From: Anaerolineales bacterium UBA6128
GTDB lineage: Bacteria > Chloroflexota > Anaerolineae > UBA1429
NCBI GenBank assembly: GCA_002423325.1
Contig: DIVQ01000055.1
Span: forward strand, 672 to 24,548
Direction of reading: 5' to 3'
DNA length: 23,877 nt
In this document: positions 1 to 7,360 of the stretch, piece after piece
Layout: every line of letters starts with the position of its first letter
Position numbering within the stretch: position 1 is the stretch's first letter
Program-made: the position numbers and the translations under genes
The notes under the pieces: generated by a model
Database searches by the model: none
What the model was told of the DNA's origin: nothing
The model's input: the letters and a program-made list of their open reading frames with translations, nothing else

Positions 1-66
1 GTAGGGCGCGTCGATGTGTGTGCCGCCCTGTGGCAGGCGGTGGTAGGGCGCGTCGATGTGTGTGCC
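1..66. repeat. 24-bp direct repeat, 42-bp period, at window edge
   Basis: Bases 1-24 and 43-66 are identical 24-mers offset by 42 bp (14 codons), so the repeat is in frame inside the cyclase gene. It duplicates part of the metal-binding motif. Position exactly at the sequence end suggests either a short tandem duplication or an assembly overlap artefact. Confidence 0.85.
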
Positions 67-222
67 GATGTGGGTAAAAGTGCGCAGTTCCTCGGTGCAC
101 CAGCCGATCGTGGCGTGCAGTGTTCTGACCGAAAGCTCCAGCGGCGGGAAGGCGGGGTTGCCGGGGCAGTTGTGGTACAGCGGCTCGGAGAGGTCATAGA
201 CGCGGCGCGGGACGCTGACCAT
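1..222 (-). CDS. Cyclase-family hydrolase (kynurenine formamidase-like), partial
   Basis: N-terminal 74 codons of a metal-dependent hydrolase of the cyclase (kynurenine formamidase/isatin hydrolase) superfamily, which opens amide or lactone bonds. The protein begins MVSVPRRVYDLSEPLYHNCPG, with the family's early 'DLSEPL' strand. It then carries the metal-binding signature HIGTHIDAPYH (H-x-G-T-H-x-D-x-P-x-H), so family assignment is solid although the C-terminal part lies beyond the left edge. The ATG at 222-220 has only a weak upstream purine stretch (AGGCGGA). Oddly, THIDAPY occurs twice, 14 residues apart, because a 24-bp DNA segment is repeated exactly at the window end; that may be a tandem duplication or a contig-end artefact. 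The gene is downstream of the amidohydrolase/SelA-like set, but a strong terminator hairpin separates them. Its substrate cannot be told from this fragment. Confidence 0.85.
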   Translation of the reverse strand, partial: MVSVPRRVYDLSEPLYHNCPGNPAFPPLELSVRTLHATIGWCTEELRTFTHIGTHIDAPYHRLPQGGTHIDAPY

Positions 223-250
223 GGGTCCGCCTGCTCGCATCGCACAAGAA

Positions 251-285
251 GGGCGCAGCGTGCCCGCATCCGGCACGCTGCGCCC
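251..285 (-). terminator. Rho-independent-like terminator
   Basis: Perfect 14-bp inverted repeat: arms 251-264 and 272-285, 7-nt loop. On the minus strand the stem is followed by TTCTTGTG, a short T-rich tail. It begins 8 nt after the stop of the SelA-like gene and lies ahead of the cyclase gene, so it probably ends the amidohydrolase/SelA-like transcript. Confidence 0.75.
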
Positions 286-292
286 CGGTAGA

Positions 293-1753
293 CTAGGCGT
301 TGCGCGTGGCGGCAAAGCTGACGGGCCATTCCTGACCCACATGCCCCTTGCCCGTCATCGTGTTGCCGGTGACGGTGCCGGTGAACTCGTAGGTGGGGCG
401 GAACATGCCCACGGGCAGGGTCACGCGGAAGGTGGCCACATCGCCGGCCACACTGCCCTTGACCTCGCTGCGCAGGTACTCTGATCGGTAAGAACCGCAG
501 AACCCGGCATCCTGCTGTTGCACACGCATGACGTGAGTGGCGCTGCTGGCCAGGAACTGCACGTCCAGGGTCCACTCGCCCGAGACGTCCACCGTCGGTG
601 CGGCCGGCGCGGGCTTGGGGGCGGCTGCCGGGGGATGCGTGAGCAGTTCGCGCAGGCGTCGTGCGACGATGGCCGCCTCGCCGTCCTCGAGCATGTAGGG
701 ATTGACGCGCAGCCCGTCGGGCATGCCGTTGATCAGGATGCTGGGATCGCCGTTCAGCAACGCGGCGTGGATCTGTCCCGCCGTAGCGCCGACCTTCGCC
801 GGGTCCCAACGCACAAGCAGGTAGGGCGTGACGTTGGCGACGCCGGGTTGCTCGATCTCGGTGGTAACGGAGGGGATATCTGCAACGGCCGCGCGGATCG
901 TCTCCAGATAGCCCTCCCACATCTGCCACTCGGCCTGATGGTCGCGGCCCAGCACAAAGGCTTCAACCGCCGCCAGGAGCGCCATGATCTCTTCCTTGCC
1001 CACCTTCATACTGCGGCCCTGGGTGCCGTGCGGCGAGGCGCTCTGATAGGCCGCCCACAGCAGGCCCCTCTGGCCGAGCACCAGCCCGGTGGATTGCGGC
1101 CCGCGCAGGCACTTGCCGCCGGAGTAGGCGACGGCCGTGGCGCCCATCTGCAGGTAGCGGTTGGGCACGTCGGGGCGCTGGGCGGCTGCGTCGACAAAGA
1201 CCGGCACGCCATACTCGTTGGCGATAGCGATCATGCGCGGCACGCCGATCTTGCTGCGCGCCTCCGAGTCGCCGTCGATAAAGACCAGCGCGGTGCGCTC
1301 GTTGATGGCCGCGCGCAGCTCCGCTTCGGTCTCTACGGTCACGACGCGCGCGCCAGTGATCTGGATGACCGCCTCGTAACCGCTGCGCAGACAGGCCTCC
1401 TCGATCACCTCATTCTTCATACCCGTGGTGTCGGGCAGACGCAGCAGCTTTTCGGGGTCGCCCCCTGTGAGGGCAGCGCAGGTAATGTTGTTGATGGCGG
1501 CTGAGCAGGATGCGCAGACGTAGCCCCACTCCGCCCCCGTGATCTCTGCGAGGCGTTCGCCGACTTTTTCCATCAGTTCAGAGATCGGCACGTAGGCATT
1601 GGAGGCCTCGACCATGGCCTCGGCGGCCACGTCGATCAGGCGCGAGCCGGACCACGTGGTGTAGGTGCCGCCCGCGTTGATGGTGGTTCGAACGCCCAGG
1701 CTCTTGAACGTCGAGGGCTTGATCTTGCCAAAGGTGCTGGTGCTGGGTGACAT
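293..1753 (-). CDS. SelA-like PLP-dependent enzyme with C-terminal beta domain
   Basis: A 486-residue fold-type I PLP enzyme of the selenocysteine synthase-related group, which includes D-glucosaminate-6-phosphate ammonia-lyase (DgaE type) and is often encoded beside deacetylase-type amidohydrolases. The lysine of SGGKCLRGPQSTG (about K214) should form the Schiff base with PLP, and VFVDAAAQ supplies the aspartate that contacts the PLP ring. After about residue 375 comes a Pro/Ala-rich linker, then an 95-residue beta-rich domain (VSGEWTLDV...FTGTVTGNTMTG) resembling small lipocalin-like modules; this is absent from plain SelA proteins. Start choice: an in-frame ATG at 1762 directly abuts GAAGGAG, leaving no spacer, whereas the ATG at 1753 sits 9 nt after it, so 1753 is preferred. 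It is the third gene of the minus-strand set, 97 nt after the upstream amidohydrolase. The substrate is unknown; an ammonia-lyase or racemase role is inferred. Confidence 0.85.
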   Translation of the reverse strand: MSPSTSTFGKIKPSTFKSLGVRTTINAGGTYTTWSGSRLIDVAAEAMVEASNAYVPISELMEKVGERLAEITGAEWGYVCASCSAAINNITCAALTGGDPEKLLRLPDTTGMKNEVIEEACLRSGYEAVIQITGARVVTVETEAELRAAINERTALVFIDGDSEARSKIGVPRMIAIANEYGVPVFVDAAAQRPDVPNRYLQMGATAVAYSGGKCLRGPQSTGLVLGQRGLLWAAYQSASPHGTQGRSMKVGKEEIMALLAAVEAFVLGRDHQAEWQMWEGYLETIRAAVADIPSVTTEIEQPGVANVTPYLLVRWDPAKVGATAGQIHAALLNGDPSILINGMPDGLRVNPYMLEDGEAAIVARRLRELLTHPPAAAPKPAPAAPTVDVSGEWTLDVQFLASSATHVMRVQQQDAGFCGSYRSEYLRSEVKGSVAGDVATFRVTLPVGMFRPTYEFTGTVTGNTMTGKGHVGQEWPVSFAATRNA

Positions 1754-1793
1754 CGGTTCCATCTCCTTCGCGTGTTCCTATTGGGCAGCCCTC

Positions 1794-1823
1794 ACCCCGC
1801 TTGCGAGTGCCCTCGCGCGGGGT
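1794..1823. other. Intergenic GC-rich hairpin
   Basis: ACCCCGC (1794-1800) pairs with GCGGGGT (1817-1823), and inside it GCGAG (1803-1807) pairs with CTCGC (1812-1816): a 12-bp stem with a TT bulge and a 4-nt loop. It lies in the 97-nt gap between the amidohydrolase and the SelA-like gene. There is no T tract, so an mRNA-processing or stability hairpin, partial terminator or REP-like element are all possible. Confidence 0.55.
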
Positions 1824-1850
1824 TGGGTCAGAATCGACGCAACCTGAACC

Positions 1851-3077
1851 CTACCGGCAGACCCAGTAGGCCGGCGGGGCGTCCTGCCAGCGCACCTTGG
1901 TCATGCCGTTGCCGTCGTAGGCCAGTCTGCCGCTGGCATAGGTCAGCATTGGTTCCAGCTTTTTGTCGCCGGTGACCTTGCCGCCGCCGCAGTCCCAGTA
2001 GCCGAACTCGCCCTTGCGCACATTGATGACGGCCACATCGGCGATAGCGCCCACGCTCAGGTGTCCGAGTTCGGTGTGGCCAATCTCTTGCGCGGGGGTG
2101 ACCGTGGTGCGGTAGATGACCTCCTCCAGCGGCATGCCCATCGCCAGGAACTTGCTGCACACGTCGATCACGCTGGTCACCAGGCCGGTCGCGGCGTTGC
2201 CGGTGTGCAGGTCGGTGCTGAGCGAGTCGGGCGGGAAGCCCTGCTCGAGCGCACGCGAGCCGTTGCGGAACCAGAAACTGCCGCCGCCGTGGCCCACGTC
2301 AAAGATGATGCCGCGCTTGCGCGCCTCGAACAGCGCCGGGTTCACCTTGCCGTCGGGCAGGATGATGGGGTGCTGCTGCGCGAACACGTGCGTGTGGATG
2401 TCACCGGGGCGCAACTGCTTGAGGATCAATTCCTCGTAGGAGCGCTCGGGTGGGCGCGGCCAAAAGTCGACCATCACTGGCATCTGGCACAACTCGCCCG
2501 CCTGAACGGCGCGCCCCACGTTGTCCCAGGGCTGATGCTTCTCGTCCCAGGGTTCGCGTGTCCAGTAGTGCGCCGCCTTGACGCCTACCACTTCCTTGGG
2601 AAAGGCCTTGCAGACGCCGGCGGTGAGTTCGGGCTTCAGGTGGTCGCGCTCCTGTTCGCCTGGGCCCATGCCGTGGTCCGCGATGTTGATGTAGGCAAAG
2701 ATGCGTGTGCGCGACCTGTCGATCACGCGCTCCTTGAAGCGGCCAAAGTCCAGCGGCCCGGCGGTGCCGGCGTCGACGTACGTCGTGACGCAGGAGCGCC
2801 AGGACTGGGCATCTGGCTGCACGCAGCCGTGGAACCACTCGGACTCGGGGTAGCAGTGCACATGGATGTCGATCAGGCCGGGGGTGACGAGCATACCGCT
2901 GACGTCCACGACCTGCTTGGCGGTCTCGGCCGGGATGTTGGTGTCCACTGCAGCGATCTTGTCGCCGGCAATGGCGACGTCACGCAGCGCCGAGATCCCG
3001 TTCTTGGGATCGATGAGGTGGCCGCCTTTGAGGAGAGTGTCGAACTTGGCCTCGGACGACGCGTTCTCTTGAGACAT
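1851..3077 (-). CDS. Amidohydrolase/deacetylase-family metallohydrolase, copy 1
   Basis: A 408-residue cytoplasmic metal-dependent hydrolase of the amidohydrolase superfamily (dihydroorotase-like deacetylases, the EF_0837/AHA_3915-type group known to co-occur with SelA-like enzymes). Visible features: the N-terminal beta-sandwich start (LLKGGHLIDPKN), GLIDIHVH giving metal ligands H72 and H74, VGVKAAHYW with the presumed carboxylated K167, HTHVFAQQHP (H228/H230), FDVGHGGGSF (H263), STDLHTGN with catalytic D289, then the C-terminal strand region ADVAVINVRKG. All key residues are present, so it should be active on an amide or N-acetyl substrate that I cannot name. The start is well set: AAGGAG lies 8 nt before the ATG at 3077. 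It lies between a close paralogue (upstream, 91-nt gap) and the SelA-like gene (downstream) and is probably cotranscribed with both. Confidence 0.88.
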   Translation of the reverse strand: MSQENASSEAKFDTLLKGGHLIDPKNGISALRDVAIAGDKIAAVDTNIPAETAKQVVDVSGMLVTPGLIDIHVHCYPESEWFHGCVQPDAQSWRSCVTTYVDAGTAGPLDFGRFKERVIDRSRTRIFAYINIADHGMGPGEQERDHLKPELTAGVCKAFPKEVVGVKAAHYWTREPWDEKHQPWDNVGRAVQAGELCQMPVMVDFWPRPPERSYEELILKQLRPGDIHTHVFAQQHPIILPDGKVNPALFEARKRGIIFDVGHGGGSFWFRNGSRALEQGFPPDSLSTDLHTGNAATGLVTSVIDVCSKFLAMGMPLEEVIYRTTVTPAQEIGHTELGHLSVGAIADVAVINVRKGEFGYWDCGGGKVTGDKKLEPMLTYASGRLAYDGNGMTKVRWQDAPPAYWVCR

Positions 3078-3143
3078 CAGATCCGCTCCTTATGATTGTG
3101 TGTGGCCGATGGTCCTGCCTGGGCTTGTGACGAGCAGGGCATG

Positions 3144-3159
3144 CTGCCGGCCTCGGCAG
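3144..3159. other. Small hairpin between the amidohydrolase genes
   Basis: CTGCCG (3144-3149) pairs with CGGCAG (3154-3159) around a GCCT loop in the 91-nt gap between the two paralogues. No T tract follows, so it is more likely an intercistronic structure than a terminator. Confidence 0.3.
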
Positions 3160-3168
3160 AGGGCCGGT

Positions 3169-4392
3169 TCAGGGGCACACCCAGTACGAGGGTGGCCCAT
3201 CCTGCCAGCGAAAGCCGGTCATCGAGTTGCCATCGTAGGCCAGGCCGCCGTTCTGGAAGGTGAGCATCGCCTCCAGCTTTTTGTCGCCAAAGACCTTGCC
3301 GCCGGGGCAGTCGCGGAAGGCGAAGGAGCCGGTGCGCATCTGAAAGACGGCGACATCGGCGATTGCGCCGACGCTGAGATGGCCGAGCTCGCTGTGACCG
3401 ATCTCTTGCGCGGGGGTCACGGTGGCGCGATAGATGACCTCCTCCAACGGCATGCCCATGGCCATCATCTTGCTGCAGAGGTCCATCAGGCTGCCGACTG
3501 AGCCGGTCGCGGCGTTGCCGGTGTGCAGGTCGGTGCCGAGCGAGTCGGGCGGAAAGCCCTGCTCGTAGCAGGGGACGGCGTTGCGGAACCAAAAGCTGCC
3601 GCAGCCATGGCCGACGTCAAAGATGACGCCGCGCTTGCGCGCCTCGAACAGCGCCGGGTTCACTTTGCCGTCGGGCATGATGATGGGGTGCTGTTGCGCA
3701 AACACGTGCGTGTGGATATCTCCGGGGCGCAATTGCTTGAGGATGAGCTCCTCGTAGGAGCGCTCCGGCGGCCGCGGCCAAAAGTCAACCATCACGGGCA
3801 TCTGGCACAACTCGCCGGCCTGCACCGCCTGCTGCACGTTGTCCCACGGGGCGTGCTTGTCGTCGTGAGGCTGGCGCGTCCAGTAGTGCGCGCTCTTGAT
3901 GCCGACGGCCTCTTTGAACGTCTTGCAGACGCCGGCGGTGAGTTCGGGCTTCATAAAGTTGCGGTCCTGCTCGTGGGGACCCATGCCGTGATCGGCGATG
4001 TTGATAAAGGCGAAAATGCGGGTGCCCGACTTGTCGATGACGCGCTCCTTAAAGCGGCCAAAGTCCAGAGGACCGGCGGTGCCAGCGTCGACCATGGTGG
4101 TGACGCCCGAACGCCAACTCTGGCCATCGGGGATGACCGAACCCACCATCCAGTCGGACTGGGGAAAGATGTGCACGTGGATGTCGATCAAGCCCGGCGT
4201 GACGATCATGCCGCTGACGTCGATGACCTGCTTGGCGGTCTCGGCGGGGATGTTGGTGTCGACCGCGGCAATGGTCTTGTTGCAGATGGCCACGTCGCGC
4301 GGCGCCGAAAGGTTGTTCTTGGGATCGATGAGGTGGCCTCCCTTGAGGAGGGTGTCGAACTTGACCGAATCAGAACACTGTTCGGAAGACAT
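3169..4392 (-). CDS. Amidohydrolase/deacetylase-family metallohydrolase, copy 2
   Basis: A 407-residue paralogue of the gene at 1851-3077. About four of five residues match by eye, and long identical blocks cover most of the active site (DIHVH with H72/H74, VGIKSAHYW with K166, HTHVFAQQHP, GTDLHTGN with D288). Differences cluster just after the DIHVH motif, around residues 75-90, and at the C-terminus (FQMRTGSFAFRDCPGG against INVRKGEFGYWDCGGG), which might alter substrate fit. The frame stays open upstream to 4473, but AAGGAG stands 9 nt before the ATG at 4392. The untranslated leader also resembles that of copy 1, so 4392 is the chosen start. It is the first gene after the predicted minus-strand promoter. 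Gene duplication followed by early divergence is the simplest reading; a two-subunit enzyme or two related substrates are alternatives. Confidence 0.88.
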   Translation of the reverse strand: MSSEQCSDSVKFDTLLKGGHLIDPKNNLSAPRDVAICNKTIAAVDTNIPAETAKQVIDVSGMIVTPGLIDIHVHIFPQSDWMVGSVIPDGQSWRSGVTTMVDAGTAGPLDFGRFKERVIDKSGTRIFAFINIADHGMGPHEQDRNFMKPELTAGVCKTFKEAVGIKSAHYWTRQPHDDKHAPWDNVQQAVQAGELCQMPVMVDFWPRPPERSYEELILKQLRPGDIHTHVFAQQHPIIMPDGKVNPALFEARKRGVIFDVGHGCGSFWFRNAVPCYEQGFPPDSLGTDLHTGNAATGSVGSLMDLCSKMMAMGMPLEEVIYRATVTPAQEIGHSELGHLSVGAIADVAVFQMRTGSFAFRDCPGGKVFGDKKLEAMLTFQNGGLAYDGNSMTGFRWQDGPPSYWVCP

Positions 4393-4460
4393 CTGGTTCG
4401 CTCCTTGCGCAGAGTGGGTTACAGCCGGACGCTTGCGCCCTATGGTCCGGCAGCGTGGGC

Positions 4461-4489
4461 AGTATAGTACCAAACGGGGGAAATGCTAA
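4461..4489 (-). promoter_or_regulatory. Promoter for the amidohydrolase/SelA-like set
   Basis: On the minus strand TTAGCA (4489-4484) and TATACT (4466-4461) are separated by exactly 17 bp, with 4/6 and 5/6 matches to sigma-70 consensus. Predicted start near 4454 leaves about a 60-nt leader before the amidohydrolase at 4392. Confidence 0.6.
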
Positions 4490-4499
4490 CCCCATGCAC

Positions 4500-4526
4500 T
4501 TGACACGGCGGTCGCGAAAGTACAAA
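4500..4526 (+). promoter_or_regulatory. Possible promoter for the flavoprotein and fusion genes
   Basis: A perfect TTGACA (4500-4505) is followed 15 bp later by TACAAA (4521-4526), a weak -10. It points at the plus-strand genes from 4588 and lies close to the opposing minus-strand promoter, so both could share a regulator in this 195-nt divergent gap. Confidence 0.4.
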
Positions 4527-4587
4527 CTCGCTGCAGCCTGCGAGGACGCGATGCAGGCGCGACCGAAACGAATTCCGGGGAGAAGGC

Positions 4588-5385
4588 ATGAAGATACTCG
4601 CCATCGTAGGCAGCCCGCGACGCGACCGTGGCCTTTCAGAGCGTGTGGCGGCGCGTTTGTTGGCCGGCGCCAGCGGCGCTGGCGCTCAGACCGAGACCCT
4701 GTATCTGTCCGACGAGCAGCCCGAATTCTGCCGCGGGTGCGGGCACAGTTGCTTTGCCGAACTCGACTGTATACAGGAACCCGAGGCGACTGAACGTTCT
4801 GCCGCCATCGAGGCGGCCGATGCGCTGGTGCTCTGCGCGCCGGTTTACTGCTGGCAGCCCAACGGGCTGACGGCCGCCCTGTTCGATAAGGTGCGGCTGA
4901 GCACGGGACCCTGGCGTGATGCTTCGCAGCACGGCAAGCCCGCGCTCGGCGTCGCCGTGGCGGGAGGTACGGGCTCTGGCGTCTTTACCGCGCTGCAGTC
5001 GATCTATGCCTGGTTCTGCCTGTGGAAGTACCGCCCCTTGCCGCCTGTGCCCGTGACACGCTTCAACTTGGAGGCCGTTCTGGAGGACGCCGGGTCGCTC
5101 GGGCGCGCGCTGGTGAACGCGGGGCGGCGCCCGTATGGCAATACCGGCGAGCTGCTGACGACCTACGATGCGCTGCCTGCGTTGCGCTATGGTCGTGTGG
5201 ACGAGTTCCGTTGGCTGGCCCGCACCATCGTACAAGGCTTTGAGCGACGCGGACAGCCAGACGCGCGAGTGGCGTCGCTGCGCAAGATGCTGGCCGAGGC
5301 CGAGGCGTTGGCTGCGGCCGGTGACGCGGTCGGCGCTGCCGACAAGTACGCCGCGGCCCACCTGGCGGGGCTAGAAGCCTGGTAG
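4588..5385 (+). CDS. Flavodoxin-like NAD(P)H:FMN reductase, possibly iron-sulfur flavoprotein
   Basis: A 265-residue flavodoxin-fold reductase of the NADPH-dependent FMN reductase superfamily. The N-terminus MKILAIVGSPRRDRG is the typical first strand and FMN-phosphate loop (GSPR). LVLCAPVYCWQPNGLTAALFDK is the family's 'P-x-Y-x-x-x-x-S/G' segment that packs on the isoalloxazine. A cysteine cluster (C48, C51, C55, C61; CX2CX3CX5C) recalls the compact motif of iron-sulfur flavoproteins, although the spacing is not the standard one, so cluster binding is uncertain. The last ~70 residues are helical and Ala-rich. A GGGGAGAAGG site precedes the ATG. The next gene starts 14 nt after its stop, so the two are an operon; it may recycle redox cofactor for the fused dehydrogenase, which is inference. 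Confidence 0.8.
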   Translation: MKILAIVGSPRRDRGLSERVAARLLAGASGAGAQTETLYLSDEQPEFCRGCGHSCFAELDCIQEPEATERSAAIEAADALVLCAPVYCWQPNGLTAALFDKVRLSTGPWRDASQHGKPALGVAVAGGTGSGVFTALQSIYAWFCLWKYRPLPPVPVTRFNLEAVLEDAGSLGRALVNAGRRPYGNTGELLTTYDALPALRYGRVDEFRWLARTIVQGFERRGQPDARVASLRKMLAEAEALAAAGDAVGAADKYAAAHLAGLEAW

Positions 5386-5399
5386 TTGAAAGGAGACCC

Positions 5400-7286
5400 A
5401 TGTTCCCATCCATCTTTACCGACGAACTCGGAGTTGACATTGCGCAGGCGCTGCCCACGATCAGGTCGTGGGGCCTCGACGCTTGCGACTTGCGGGGTCG
5501 CGTGCTGGGCCGCGCGTTCGAGGCGCTCACCACTGAGCAGCTTGCCGAGGTCAAGGGCCTGCTGGCGCAACACGGCCTCAAGGTGGGCTGCCTGCAATCG
5601 TCACTGGCCAAGGTGCACCTGCCCGACGACGCGCGTCTGCGCGCCGAGGAGGCCAAGCTGGAGGGCGTCATCCGGGCGGCGGATGCGTTGGACTGTCGGC
5701 TGGTGCGCGCCTTTTTCTACTGGCAGCCGGGCGCCGAAGAGGCGGGACAACTCGCCATCCGCCCTGACCTGCTGCAGCGCGTATTGGACGCCTTTGCGCC
5801 CCTGGCGGAGCGTGCTCAGGCAGCCGGGCTGCAGTTGGCCTTTGAGAACTGCGGCGTCACGCCCGCTGAGGTGCTGGCGGTGCTGGACGCGCTCAATGTG
5901 CCGAGCTGGGGCCTGGCATGGGACGTGCACAACGGCTGGGACAGCGACGACCGCCGAGCCGACGAAGCCGCCTGGCTGGTGCGTCACGCGCAGCGGGCGC
6001 GCTGTGTGCACGTCAAGGCGCAGGGCGCCGTGGCCGGGATGGGCGAGACGATCCCGTACGACCGCGTGCTGGCCACCTGCGCCGCCGCCGGGATGCAGGG
6101 GCCGGTGAGCGCTGAGACGCACAACCCGGATTCCGCGGTCAGCCATGTCGATATGTCTGCGCGGGTGGTGCAGGTCATCCAGCGCGCCTGGCCGACCGCG
6201 GCCCCGGGCGACATCTGGTCGGCGGCCCGGGCGCGCAACGCGTCGCGCCCCAAGCGACCGTACGAGGATGATCCGGTGCGTTTTGTCGTCGTGGGGCTGG
6301 GCATGGGCCACAGCCGTGCCAAGACCGTGACCGAGACACCCGGTGCCGTGCTGCTGGGTGTGTGCGACATCGACGAGGAGCGCGCCCAACGTTCGGGCGA
6401 GGCTTACGGCGTGCCCTACACCACCGACCTGCGCCCCTGGCTGGATGACGAGCGCGTGGAGGTGGTCTACGCGCTGACGCCCACTGGCCGCCATGCCGAG
6501 ATCGGGCTGCAGGCGCTGGAGGCGGGCAAGCACGTGCTGACCACCAAGCCGATGGAGGCCTCGCTGGCGGCCTGCGATGCCCTGATCCGTTCGGCGGAGG
6601 AAAAGGGCCTGTTGCTCGGCGTGGACTTTGAGATGCGCCACAAGGCTGCCAACCTCAGCCTCAAAGCAGCGGTGGCCAACGGACGCTTTGGCCGGCTGAT
6701 GGGCGCCGACAGCACCCTCAAGGTGTTGCGCACGATGGACTATTTCCGCTCCAACGGTGGCTGGCGTGGCACGCGCCGCTGGGATGGCGGCGGTGTGCTC
6801 TCCAATCAGAACATTCATCACCTCGATGAGTTGGCGTTCGTGCTGGGCATTCCCAAGCGGGTACGCTGCAGCATCTGGACGCAGAATCACGAGATCGAGG
6901 CTGAGGATGCAGGCCATGCCCTGTGGGAGTATCCCGATGGGCTGGTGCTGTCGCTGTATGCCACCACCAACTATCCGCAGCCCACCTGGTACCATCGCCT
7001 TGAACTGCATGGCACGGAGGGGGCGCTCTCGATGGTCAGCGGCGGCCCATACAGTGCGCCCCTGACGCGCTGGTATCTGAACGGGGCCTGGACGGAGACG
7101 GCCCCCGAGCAGGTCGAGCCGCCCTACCTCTCCTCGGCCGACAACTTTTGCGCGGCGGTGCGCACCGGCGCGGCGCTGGTGTGCGATGGGCGCGACGGGC
7201 GGCGCTCGCAGGCCATTCTGGATGCCCTGTACCGCTCCGCCTATGGCGGCGGGGGCTGGGCAGAGGTAGAGCCCGAGCTCGTCTAG
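5400..7286 (+). CDS. Fusion: sugar-phosphate isomerase/epimerase barrel + Gfo/Idh/MocA oxidoreductase
   Basis: A 628-residue two-domain protein. Residues 1 to about 265 are a xylose-isomerase-like TIM barrel of the sugar phosphate isomerase/epimerase family. The expected metal ligands are visible: E149 (FENCG), D175 and H177 (WDVHNGW), H204 (CVHVKA) and E239 (SAETHN). Residues 293 onward form a Gfo/Idh/MocA NAD(P)-dependent dehydrogenase: VVVGLGMGH (G299-x-G301) opens the Rossmann fold, TTKP holds the conserved lysine K383, and NIHHLDEL gives the catalytic histidine (H473/H474). Both halves look catalytically complete and are usually encoded as separate neighbouring genes. One frame covers both with no stop or frameshift. 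AAAGGAG precedes the ATG. A coupled epimerisation/oxidation of a sugar, sugar acid or inositol is likely; the substrate is unknown. Confidence 0.88.
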   Translation: MFPSIFTDELGVDIAQALPTIRSWGLDACDLRGRVLGRAFEALTTEQLAEVKGLLAQHGLKVGCLQSSLAKVHLPDDARLRAEEAKLEGVIRAADALDCRLVRAFFYWQPGAEEAGQLAIRPDLLQRVLDAFAPLAERAQAAGLQLAFENCGVTPAEVLAVLDALNVPSWGLAWDVHNGWDSDDRRADEAAWLVRHAQRARCVHVKAQGAVAGMGETIPYDRVLATCAAAGMQGPVSAETHNPDSAVSHVDMSARVVQVIQRAWPTAAPGDIWSAARARNASRPKRPYEDDPVRFVVVGLGMGHSRAKTVTETPGAVLLGVCDIDEERAQRSGEAYGVPYTTDLRPWLDDERVEVVYALTPTGRHAEIGLQALEAGKHVLTTKPMEASLAACDALIRSAEEKGLLLGVDFEMRHKAANLSLKAAVANGRFGRLMGADSTLKVLRTMDYFRSNGGWRGTRRWDGGGVLSNQNIHHLDELAFVLGIPKRVRCSIWTQNHEIEAEDAGHALWEYPDGLVLSLYATTNYPQPTWYHRLELHGTEGALSMVSGGPYSAPLTRWYLNGAWTETAPEQVEPPYLSSADNFCAAVRTGAALVCDGRDGRRSQAILDALYRSAYGGGGWAEVEPELV

Positions 7287-7291
7287 GTTCT

Positions 7292-7319
7292 TTGACGGTC
7301 CGGTCCGGCGTGGTAGAAT
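7292..7319 (+). promoter_or_regulatory. Sigma-70-like promoter before the membrane glycosyltransferase
   Basis: TTGACG (7292-7297) and TAGAAT (7314-7319) are spaced 16 bp apart, each 5/6 to consensus. This lies in the 74-nt gap after the fusion gene and predicts a start near 7326, giving the glycosyltransferase its own transcript. Confidence 0.65.
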
Positions 7320-7360
7320 CGCCTTTGTAAGGCACACACTCAAGAGGCTGACATCGCGCG

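Noticed and set aside
4393..4473. N-terminal extension of amidohydrolase copy 2 to 4473
   Set aside because: The AAGGAG before ATG 4392 and the similar leader of copy 1 support 4392; the extension would also overlap the predicted promoter.
5601..7343. Long minus-strand open frame (580 codons) opposite the epimerase-dehydrogenase fusion
   Set aside because: The plus strand encodes two families with intact catalytic motifs; the antisense translation is rich in Arg, His, Gln and Gly without any family pattern.
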